Made by a program: the position numbers and the translations under genes. From contig LSYV01000051.1 in the NCBI GenBank assembly GCA_001584585.1, forward strand, positions 202,507 to 238,052: 35,546 bases of DNA, given 5' to 3'. Of this stretch, positions 24,101 to 34,100 are shown piece after piece (position 1 is the first letter of the stretch; each line of letters starts with the position of its first letter). The notes under the pieces are model-generated. The model was not told where the DNA came from and did no database searches. It saw nothing but the letters and a program-made list of their open reading frames with translations. The stretch comes from Gonium pectorale. Its lineage: Eukaryota; Chlorophyta; Chlorophyceae; Chlamydomonadales; Volvocaceae.

Positions 24101-27100
24101 CAGGTGCGGGGGCCTGGCGGACGGGGTAGGGAGGAAGCCCCGAGCGCCTTCCAGTGAGTCTCGAGAGAGAAAGGAAACAGTGCAGGGTCCCCGTTGAGTT
24201 GGAGAAAGGAATGTTGTGGGGCCTGCCGTGCTGGAGTTACAATCTAGGGGGCAGAAGTTGGCCCGAGGAAAGACGCCCCAGCGCAGTCGATTGCGCAGTC
24301 ACTGGAGGGATCCGTGCGCCGGGAGAGCTCAGGAAAGCATTGATCGTCTGCAGGAGGTCTGCACTGCTAAGACGAGGCTTCTCCGTTGCCATGAAGGCTT
24401 GCAGGTTCAGCACGACCTGCGCCTGCTCATGCTTCAGCACTTGTGTCTGTACCTGCGTCGGCGCTCGGATAATTTGCAGCGCCAGCGCCTGCGCCATCCA
24501 CTGCGATGGGGCGCCATGTGTATCGACCCTTCCTGCACCCATCCAAGAACTCAATTGCTGGTTTCGCGCATCGCTGTGCCGAAAACCATCCCCAAACCCC
24601 TTCTGCGCTTGCACCCGTTCCTGTAAACCCGCTTCAAACCGTTGTATTGCACCTGCAGGTGGGCAAGCAGGCGCAGGAGGCGCTGGCCCGGCTTCGCTCC
24701 ACTCAGGCCGACGCGGGCCGCGCTGTGGTCAACACGACTCGCCTGACGGCGGCGCTCGACGAGGAGGAGAAGCGGCGTGAGGCGGCCGAGGAGCTGGCGG
24801 GCCAGCTGGAGGAGCGGATCAGCGACGCCAACGCCAAGATTGCTCAGCAGGATGACATGCTGACCAAGGTGAGGGGCCAGCGACAGGTGGTGGTGGTGGT
24901 GGTGGTGGTGGGTGCCAAACTGCCAATATAGGGGTGGCCGGGCGCTTGTCCCTGATTTGGGGACGTTGAGTGTTGCGGGGGTAGTACGTGTGTGCCCGTG
25001 CCCCCCCTGCTTGTGCCACCCCGCCCATGCCCCGCGGCTTCGTTACTTCGCGACCCGCCCATACTCCTCCGGACGCTCCTCTCCACTTCCAGGTCGGCAA
25101 GGAGACCCTGTCCATGAAGGAGGCCATGCGGGTGCTCAAGGAGCAGGCGCAGACCTTCAGCATGCAGGCGGCGCGCGAGGCTGCAGCCGCCCGCGACGAG
25201 CGCCAGAAGCTGGAGGAGCAGCTGCAGGCGGTCGGCGGACAGCTCACGGTGAGGGAAGCGGAGGGAAGGGGAGACGTGCGTGTGTTACGTATGCGTGACG
25301 GAGTGCAGAAAACAGGTCAGGTAAGAAGCGGTAGCTAGGCTAAGGCAGCGTAGGTGTGCGTGCGTGTATGTGTGTGTCGTTGGGATTGGGGTGAGGAGGG
25401 AACGGGACGCGTGTGGATGGGACCGGACACTGGGCAGTGTGCAATGGTTAGCGCGGAGCAAAGGAGGACCCTGGGGAGAGGGTTGAATACCTGCGCTCCC
25501 GGGGTCTGGGTCATAGTATGGCCCTGGGTTGCCGATTGGCCACGTGCCGCCCGCCGCACTTGCCCGGCTGCACCACCGCCACCACGGGGACGGGACAAAT
25601 GCTGCTGGCGCCCAGTCTGATGCCATTCATACCACCCTTTCCTCTCCAAATCCTACCACCGCAATTAAAGGCGAGCTTGGCATCTGGCCACCTGACGGGA
25701 GGATGCCGCTGGGCGCCAGCCCGTCTTGAAGCCCTTGCTCACAGGAACACCTCCCCATGCTCATTCTCAACTGACTTCTTCCCCGAACCCGCCCGCTCCC
25801 CCAACCCCCCGCTGTCGCCACCGCCGCAGGAGGAGCGCGACAACCTCAACCGCGCCCGCAGCGAGCAGTCCCGCCTGCGCGCCGCCCTGGTGGAGAGCCA
25901 GGCGCGCGCCGCCGGCCTCGAGTCGGAGCTCAAGGACGCGCGCGCCGCCACCGCCGAGCTTCAGGGCCAGGTGCGCGACCTGCAGGCGGCCGTGGGCACC
26001 CTGGAGCGGCAGCTGGAGGAGCAGCGCTCGGCCAACTCGGCGCTGGGCGCCGAGGCGGAGGGCCTGCGCGGCCAGCTGGCGGAGTTGCGGAGCAGCCTGG
26101 CAGCGACGCAGGGCGCGCTGGCGGCGGAGCGCAGCGGCGCGGCGGCGACAGCGGCGGCGCTGGAGGCGCTGCGCGCCGAGTACCGCACTGCGGTGTCGGG
26201 CCTGGAGGCGAGCAAGGTGCGAGGAGGGAGGAGGGAGGAGGGCAGCAGCTGCGGGAAGGAAGGGAGGTAGTGCGCGCTGGGCGTGGAGGGGGGCAGGGAA
26301 GGGTGGAGCGCGAGGGAGCCAAGGAGTGGAGTGCAGGGCGGCAGGGAAATGATGAGGGGTACTGTTGGACGGTACATTCGCTTTGGGGGAGGGTCGTGGT
26401 GTCGTACTGTGTCTTGTACGGCATGCCATACACGGAATACGCTCTCTCCTGCCTTTCAGCCCTGCGCCGTCCAGCTCCTATCCGTTACCCCCGGCACCCC
26501 CTGTCCAAGTCCACTTGCACTCGACTCTCTCCCGCTCTGCCCCTTGCGCCATGCTCCCACTGTACAGGCGGACGTGGACACCTTGCGCCGCGAGAAGGAC
26601 GAGCTGTCGCGACAGCTGGCCGACGTCCGCAGCGCTCTGGGAGCCGAGGCGGCCGGCCGCCAGGACGCGGAGCGCCGCGCCACCGAGCAGGGCGCCGCCG
26701 CCACCGCCGCGCGGGTGCGCATCGGCGAGCTGGAGGCCGCCGGCGGCAAGGCGGCCGCGGCGGCCCGGCAGCTGCAGGAGGCCTACAACCGCGACGTGGG
26801 CGCCGCGCGCAGCCGGATCAGTGGGCTGGAGGGCGAGCTGAACGCGCAGCGCGCCTCGGCGGCGGAGCTGGAGCGGACGCTGTCGGCGCGGCTGGGTCAG
26901 GTGCAGCAGCAACTGCAGCAGGTGGGTGCGCGGCGCGGCCCCCGGCTGCTTCTTCTGGGCCCTTATGCACACACCCCCTGGGCTCCACCCAGGGGGAGCC
27001 CAGGGGATGGTGGTGCATAAGGGCGCGTTGTATTTGAGGAGGAGGGCAGAGCGCGGCCCGTGCGAGGGTGCGGGGAGTGTTCGGGAGCAGAGGGGGTAGT

Positions 27101-28400
27101 ATGCGTGCACTGGGGTCGTGTGTGACAACACTGGGGCACCGTGAACGGGTCGAGAAGGACGGAGCTGGAGTAGCCAGCCAACTGCGCTGCCCGGGCGGGT
27201 CATGAAACGGGCCTGCCCGTCCGCACCCCAGTCCCCCCCAGTGCCCCGGCCGAGTCCTCCCTTGAGCTCCCCGGCCCCCCTCCTGCCCACGCCTCTCGCC
27301 CTCTCTCCTCGCTCTCCAGGCTGAGGACGCCGCTGCGACCCTCAAGGCGGACCGCGACGGCGCTCTCGTGGCGGCTGCCCAGCAGCTGAGCAGCGTGCGC
27401 GCCGAGGCGGCTGCCGCGCAGCAGACCGCCGCCAAGACGATGGCGGAGCTCAACGACGAGCGCGCGGCGCGCCAGGCGGCCGAGGCCAACCTGGCCCAGC
27501 TCAAGTGGGTCCCCTCGCCGGCCTGGGATGTGGGGTGTCGGGGGGTCGGATTGTGCCCGTGGCTGTTTTGGAAAGTCGGGGCCGTGGGGTGGCGGGGTGG
27601 CTGCGGACGTTGGCCGCTGATCGCATGCGTGTGCGGAGGGGAATCAGCGGAGGGAGGGCTTTCCACCATTCAAGGCCTGGGGATGGCCTGTGGTACCGTA
27701 CACCAAGGTCCTCCGCTGTTGAGCGATCCCGGCCGACGGCCAGCAGCCCTCCCTGCTGGCGCCCCGCTGGAGCCGGCGGACGCACGCTGGTTCCAAACCC
27801 CTCGCCTGACGCCCGTGCCGGTACCGCCCGCCCCGCAGGTCGCAGCTCGACTCCCTGGTCAGCCGCAGCGACGACTATCGCCGCGAGGCCGAGACCGCCG
27901 TGACGCAGCTGCGGGAGCAGTATGTGGCGCTAAAGGCCAAGGCCGCCGCCAAGCGCAACGCCAGCGCCGCGCGCAAGGGCGCCGCCGGCCCCGAGGCTCC
28001 GCCCACCGCCGTCGCCAACGGTAACGGCCACGCCAACGGTCATGCCAACGGCCACGCCAACGGCCACGCCAACGGTAACGGTAGCTACAACAGCGCCGTC
28101 GCCACGGTGACGGCCGTCGCCGCCGCGGCCGCGGTGGCGGCGCAGGCCGCGGCTGCCGCCCAGGCGGTGGAGGCGAAGTCGGCGGCGGAGGCGGCCCCCG
28201 CGGAGGCGGTGCCAGTGCCGGCCGTGGCCGCGGCGCAGGCAGAGCCCGTCGTTGCGACAGAGGAGGCGGCCCCGGCGGAGGCGGCCCCGGCGGAAGCGGC
28301 GCCTCAGCCGGTGGCGGAGGCCCCCAAGCCGGAGCCGGTGCTTGCCAGCGCCGGTAATGGCTTCGGCGGCGCGAAGAAGAGCAAGAAGGGCAAGAAGTAA
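21117..28400 (+). CDS. Plastid-type membrane-anchored long coiled-coil protein, MFP1-like
   Basis: Twelve exons: 21117-21272, 21442-21597, 21891-22406, 22873-23037, 23676-23773, 23962-24103, 24659-24868, 25093-25248, 25830-26216, 26568-26921, 27320-27504 and 27839-28400, total 1028 residues. All introns are GT-AG with matching phase, nine of eleven in phase 0. Residues 1-50 (MPTALRGSKVAPSHPGKK..) are basic and Ser/Ala-rich like a chloroplast transit peptide. Exon 2 supplies LLGSSQFALSADA, which resembles a thylakoid-transfer or processing region. Residues 105-245 are coiled coil, 250-271 a Gly-rich membrane segment (LGFVGALGIVVGGGMAGYVAV), and 277-900 an almost unbroken coiled coil. The tail has NGHA repeats, AEAAP repeats and a Lys-rich end (KKSKKGKK). 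Transit peptide, one or two hydrophobic segments and a long coiled coil match plant MFP1, a thylakoid protein whose basic C-terminus binds nucleoid DNA. The assignment rests on architecture only; another plastid filament protein is possible. Confidence 0.8.
24886..24913 (+). repeat. (GGT)n array in an intron
   Basis: About nine GGT units close to the 5' end of the intron after the exon at 24659-24868 of the coiled-coil gene. The G-rich RNA strand could form a weak quadruplex. Confidence 0.85.
26959..27024 (+). repeat. 66-bp near-perfect hairpin inside an intron
   Basis: The outer arms GCCCTTATGCAC (26959-26970) and GTGCATAAGGGC (27013-27024) are perfectly complementary over 12 bp. The inner arms CCCCTGGGCTCC and GGAGCCCAGGGG pair over another 12 bp around an 8-base loop, and a small asymmetric internal loop (ACAC opposite ATGGTG) separates the two stems. 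It lies in the sense orientation in the tenth intron (26922-27319) of the coiled-coil gene. The shape fits either an intronic small-RNA precursor or a tiny foldback element. Confidence 0.8.
28017..28085 (+). repeat. In-frame 12-bp repeat encoding NGHA units
   Basis: Repeats of AACGG(C/T)CA(C/T)GCC encode NGHANGHANGHANGHANGNG in the C-terminal tail of the coiled-coil protein. The repeat sits between the coiled coil and an Ala/Pro/Glu-rich tail. Confidence 0.8.
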
Positions 28401-28441
28401 GCGAATCGCAAATGGCATTTGCAGCCGGGCAGTCCGGGCAA

Positions 28442-28446
28442 TGTAA
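28442..28446 (+). promoter_or_regulatory. TGTAA polyadenylation signal of the coiled-coil gene
   Basis: TGTAA 41 bases after the stop at 28398-28400. This gives an unusually short 3' UTR, but no other plus-strand TGTAA was seen in the following kilobase. Confidence 0.4.
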
Positions 28447-29993
28447 GAGCTTGCGGCCCGACAGCGGTTGGCGTTGTCGGTTGAAAGCTGTGGCATTTCG
28501 CGAGTCGCAGGCGCTGTTGCGCAAGTTCTCTTGCGCCAGTTTTGCATCGGTTGCGGATGGAAAATGGAGTTTTCAGAGAGAGAAGACATCCCAAGTCCTG
28601 CCTCGTGTGCATGCGGTACGGCGGTCGCTCCTCCAAACATACTTTCAAGGTAGTTGCAAAGTTGCTTTACGGCGTTGGCTGGCAAGGGGCTATACCGATC
28701 AGAATACGCGGCCCATAGCGACGTTCCGTTACGGCCTGGTGTGGGGACGGGGTGAGCCTGCCGGCTGTGCCGGAATGTGATTGTGCGTTGCCGGCGTGCC
28801 CGTTTCGCGCGCCCAGCCAGTATTGCACGGCCAATTTTCCCAGGCAGGTCGGGCGCTGTGTTGAGAGAAGGTTGAGGCATGAGAGATTGTGCGCACGCCG
28901 CCGTTTCACGCTTTCGGCTCCACGCGCGGGACGTCAGGGTCGCAGTTTTGGCGTGAAACATCCCCGCTGACATTGGCTGCTGACGACGATGGGGGCACCG
29001 TGCCCAAACGTGCCTCCCAGCATACCGCGCAATCCGGTACGGTTGTACGGACTTGCCTTTCTTTTGCAGTGGTGCGCTGTTGATCTTTGTGTCCGACCGC
29101 ATTCGCCGTACATGTTGCTAGCGCCCGGCGGGGCTTGGCAGGGCCTCGGCAGGGGCCACACAGGCAGCCCCGAAGCCGATTGCGATGCGGCGAATGGGAC
29201 ACCCCAGGCTCGCCTGCATCCGAGGAGGCCCATATGCGCCAATGACCCCCGCCCGGCGTCGCAACATATTCCGCGTAGGGCCATGCGAGTGGACCTGATT
29301 GCGGCCTATAGCATAAATCCTTTACCCCAGAGTTTGTTCAGACTCTCAGGCGTAATGAAGCCTGTAGGACCGCATCTGGACACAACCGTTCCGGAAATGC
29401 CAGGGAGTTGGCGATGGTCGTAGTGGGTTTTGGCGGTGCTGCCGGTGCCGCGTTGGCGTACTGGGGACGTCTGAGGAGGGGGTTGACCACATCAGGACGG
29501 TGCGCTCTGTGCGCTTGCTTGAGCGGGTCCTGCCATGCCAGTTACACGCATACGGCAACACCAGAGGGATCGGCAAGTGAGGAGTTTTGCGGACGCGAAT
29601 AACGTGTAGTTCCCGTACAAGAAATACAAGGGGCAGGAGCGGCGAGCTCCGACCTTCACTTAGTTTCCCACCACCACATTCGAGTCCATCCCGGTGCACG
29701 ACGGAGCCATTGCACACAGACCGCACTGTTGTGTCGCGTCAGCCGGACTCGTCAGACCACACAGGCGCCCGCCGAGCGGCCGCGATGGACCTCCAGGTTC
29801 ATGGGCAGCGCGGGGGCTTTGCATATGCGGGTGCAAGGGAGTTGTGGATAGCGGCTACTGGGGCCATGTGCCCATGACGTTGCCATTGATTGGATACACA
29901 CAAGCAGCCGACATGCGCCACAACCGCAAGGGGTGCCCCCGACCCCGTGCTGCGCGCAGCCGCCCGAACACTTATTAGTCCTATTAATTAATA
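28447..29993. other. Gene-poor stretch between converging genes
   Basis: About 1.5 kb between the poly(A) signals of the plus-strand coiled-coil gene and the minus-strand Gln-rich gene. Open frames are short or have poor codon bias. The best is plus-strand 29414-29602 (MVVVGFGGAAGAALAYWG.., one hydrophobic segment), with no supporting poly(A) signal. I see no repeats, terminal inverted repeats or transposase remnants. Confidence 0.45.
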
Positions 29994-29998
29994 TTACA
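29994..29998 (-). promoter_or_regulatory. TGTAA polyadenylation signal of the Gln-rich gene
   Basis: TTACA on the plus strand within an AT-rich patch, which is TGTAA for the minus-strand gene ending at 30507. The 3' UTR is about 510 bases. Confidence 0.6.
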
Positions 29999-30506
29999 AA
30001 TGTGCCAAAGGACCACCCGCCCTACAGGAAACCCTATCCACAACGGCCCACGCAGCGCCGCCAAGCCCAAGCGCCACCAAGTGTAAGGCACTTGGCCTAA
30101 CAGGGGCTGCCAATATCCTGCAGCTCTTTGGCCCATGGCGAGCTCGCGCTCCTTCCCAACCCAGCCCGGCACGTGTATGCGCTGGTGCCCCCCTCCCTCC
30201 CCCCCCCCCACACACGAAGCCCACACACGAAGCCAAATGCCAGCCACAGCTGCGCCAAGCTGCGCCAAGCCCGCTCTAGGCACCGTTACGGCCGTCATGC
30301 GGCCCTACGGTGCTCCTCCGCGTCCGGCACAGCATTGTACATATCCAGTGCTGAGAAGCCAAGTTGACGTTTCAGGACTCCTTGCCCGCAGGGCAAGGGC
30401 CACATTCGGCCGCGTATCTAAGCACCGCGCTCCCCCTTTCAGTGCTCCGACCCCCCCACAGTCCTAAACATGGCGCCCATCTGAACCCACACGCTCTTCA
30501 TCCCCC

Positions 30507-31101
30507 CTACATCTGCCGCAACAGCTCCAGCTGTCGCAGGAGGGCTTCGTTCGTGGGAGGGCCAGCGATGTGCCCCAACTGACCCAAGTGCCCCAGGCCC
30601 TGCCGCGGACCGCCGCCCAGCCCGCCGCCGGCGGCAGCACCGCCCTGTCCCATGGGCCCCGCCGGAGCCAGCAGGTGGCGGCCAAAGGCGTCCCCGCCCA
30701 TAGCCATCGACCCGCCGCCGCCTAGGCCGCCGCCGCCCAGGCCGCCGAGCCCCATGCCCAGCTGTTGCTGCTGCTGCTGCCTCTGGGTCTGCAAGGTCAC
30801 GCCGTGGACCTTGCCGCCAGCCCCGCCGGAGTCCGCTGGCGAGAAGGCCTGACCGCCCACGCCGAGGCCGCCGCCGGCCCCCATCCGCCCTAGCCCGGCG
30901 AGGAGCCCCTGGCTCGGGCTCGGGTTGGCGCCGCCGGGCCCGCCGCCGTTGCCGCCTGCCGCCCCAGCCATCATCTGGCTCCGGGCCTGCGCATGCGCGT
31001 GCGCCTGAGCTAGCGCCAGCATGTGCTGCTGCTGCATCTGCTGCTGCACCTGTTGCTGAGCCTGCTGCTGCATCTGCTGTTGCACCTGCTGCTGTGCCTG
31101 C

Positions 31102-31139
<38 letters not shown>

Positions 31140-34100
31140 CTGCTGGCCCCCAGCTTGGCCAAGGTCGGCTGCGGCGGCGTCCAGCGGAGCCATGTCACCG
31201 TCTCCGAGGCCGAGGCCCATGCCAAGGCCCAATCCGCGCGGGCCGCCGCCGCCGCCCAGGGCGCCCTCCGGGTGCGGGAACATCCCGCCGCCGGCGCCGG
31301 CCCCAGGCCCACCGCCCAGCGGTCCCAGCAAGCCCAGGCTGGCTCCGCCGCTCGCCAGGCTATGTGCCAGCGCATGCATATGCATCTGCTGCTGCTGCTG
31401 TTGTTGTTGTTGTTGCTGCTGATGCTGGCTCGCCATGAGCGCCATATTGGCACTGCCGTGCCGCGCGAGCATGGCGGCGCTCATGCCCGCTGGGACGCCG
31501 GGGCCACCGCCAGCAGCGGCGGCTGAGGCCTGCGGGCCGCTGCCGCCATTGCCGCCAAAGCTGAGCAGGCGGTTCCTGCCACCGCCCGCGCCGCCGCCGT
31601 CGTGGTGGTTGCCGACCATGACAGCCGCAGCCGCGGCTGCGGCGGCCGCGGTCTTGCTGGCCTCAGCCACTGCCGCCGCGTGCGCCGCCGCCGCCACCGC
31701 TGCCGCGGGCCCGTTGGCGCCCTGGCCCGGCATGGGGCCGCCCATCGCCTGCGGCCGCCCCACCGCACTGTACTGCATGGAACGGGCCGCCATGCCACCC
31801 GCCGCCGCTGCAGCGGCCGCCGCCGACGGACCGATCGCACCCAGGCCCGCTGCGCCGGGGCCGCCGCCCTGCTGTGCTCCGGAGTGGCTGCTGCCCGCTC
31901 CGCCACCGCCAAGCAGGTGATGCACCGCGGCCGCGGGCCCCATGCCGCCAGGGCCCGAGCCCGGGGCGGTTGCATATTGTTGCTGCTGCTGCTGCTGCTG
32001 TTGTTGTTGTGGGCCGAGCGCGAGGCCAAGGAAGTCGGGAGCGCAGTAGTGGCCGTTGCCCCACAAGCTGCCTGGCGCGGGGCTGGAGGTGTCGCTGCGG
32101 ATGCCCGTGCCAAGTCCGCCCGCCTGCCCCGGTGGTGGCGGCACCGCCAGGGGGCCACCCTTCCCGCCACCGCCGCCACCGGTGCTCGCCGCCCCGCTGA
32201 AGCTGGTGCGGCCGGGGGCCAGCGGCTCCCCGCCGCTGAGGGTGCCGAGCGGTGCGTGACCCATGGGTCCCTGGCCTGGCAGTGTCAGGGAGCTAGCCCT
32301 GCCCAGCGTCAAGCCCAGCGACGTAGCGCCTCCAGCTGCACCGCCCCCGGAGGAGGGATGCGAGGGGAGGAGCTGCGGGGACGGCAGCCCCGACGACAGC
32401 ACCGCTGCCACCTCGGGCTGTGCCAGCGGTGGCGGGGGCGCCGCCGCCGCCTCGGCTGCCGCCGCTGCCTCCGCCCGTGCCGCTGCCTCCTCCGCCGCGA
32501 CGGCGCGCACCGTGGCCGCCTCGGCCTCCGCCAGTGCGGCTGCCGCAGCAGCGCGCGCCTCCGCCGCCTCGGCGCGCGCTGCCTCCACCTCCCCTGCGGC
32601 ATCGCCTCCCGCCCGCTGCGCCCCCGACAGCGCCTCCCGCAGCTGCGTCGCCTCCCGCTCCGCCGCCTCGGCCCGCGCCTGCGACTCGGCGAGCAGCTGC
32701 CGGTGCCGGTCGAGCTCTGCTTCCAGGCTAGCGCGAACGACCTCGGACGTTTGGGAGGCGAGCTCGAAGGCTCTGGGCGCCGATGCGAAAGGGGCGGCGC
32801 AGAGCAGGCGGAGGCGGCACAGGTGAATGGGGATCGAGGGCCAGGCGTGTTTGCATTCCGTGCTTCCCCAGATGCACCTGCCCCAGCTGTGCTGCTTACA
32901 GGCAATGGCGCCGCACCCCAACATTAGCATACCAACGCACGGGCGCTCCCTTTACTACAGACCGGGGCCGCACGCCCACGAACGAGTTTCGGTAGTCGGC
33001 CCGCACGGCTCCTTAAGCTCCCCGCCCCCCCCCAGTCTCCCGCCTCCGCAGGACTCGTTACCGTGCGTCCTTCTCGCGAGCCTCCCGCTCCGCCTCCGCC
33101 GCGTCGCCCCGCTCCTTTGCGAGCTTTTCCGCCGCCCGCAGCGCCGCGCCCAGCCGCTCCGCCTCCTTGGCCCGCTCCGCCGCCGCCGCCGCGTCGGCTG
33201 CGCGCTCCTCCGCCAGCTTCGCCTTCTGGCGCTCCAGGGCGGAGTAGCGCTTGGCCGCATTTTTCACCTGACGATGCGGAGCGAGGGCGAGGCAGGAGGC
33301 ATGGTACGGCATTCGAGTCGGGTACAGCGAAGGGGGCAGCATGACCGTTGATTACATGGCATACAGCCATCGATGAGTACGTGAAGTGCAAGGCCGTATG
33401 CTCGCCGCCAATTCCTGCCGACAAATCGTCGCCCCGCCCCACCAAGCCGCCACGCGTTCGCCTCGCGCAGGCCGTCCGGCCCCTCACCTGCGCCTGCGCC
33501 TCCTGCAGCTGCTTGTGCAGCTCCGCTTCCCGCAGTGCGCCGCCCTGCACCTCCGCCTCGACGCCCGCCAGCCGCCGCTCCGCCTCCGCCGCGCGCTTCT
33601 CCGCCGCCAGGCGCGCCCCATCCTTGTCGTACACGCTCTCCTTGAGCCCAGCCAGCGCGCCCTCCACCTGTCGGGGCGGCGTTCGCGCTCACGTAGCTGT
33701 CCTGCCCGAGTGCTCTCCTCTCTGCCGGAACAGGTGCTTCTTTAGCCCTACGCTGGCCCATCCTACATCAAGCATCCGACGTACGGAGCGATGCACGTGC
33801 CGTACACGGGGCGCCGTACTACGTACTCGCCCACCCCACCCCAAGCCCTCAGGTTTGAGCACGCTGCACTCAACGACGGTCCTACCGTGCACCCCACCGG
33901 GACCCGGACCCAGACCCCGCCGCGTCCGCACCTCTATGCACCTCGCCTCCAGCGCCTCCTTGTCCTGGCGCAGCCGCTTGACCTCCTCCCGCAGCCCGCG
34001 CACCTCCTCCGCAAACGGCTTGTCGGCCTCGCAGGCCTTCTTGATCAGGTCGCTGATGCGGCTGTCGGCCCACTCCTGGGGGCCCACGCCAGGAGGAGCC

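Noticed and set aside
27930..29102. 390-codon minus-strand open frame
   Set aside because: It is largely antisense to the well-supported last exon of the coiled-coil gene. The open frame follows from GC-rich third positions on the other strand.
28447..29993. Mobile element in the gene-poor stretch
   Set aside because: No terminal inverted repeats, long terminal repeats or transposase/reverse-transcriptase motifs were found by eye.
31602..32927. 441-codon plus-strand open frame
   Set aside because: Antisense to the last exon of the Gln-rich gene; its Leu runs are the reverse of the CAG/CAA Gln tracts.
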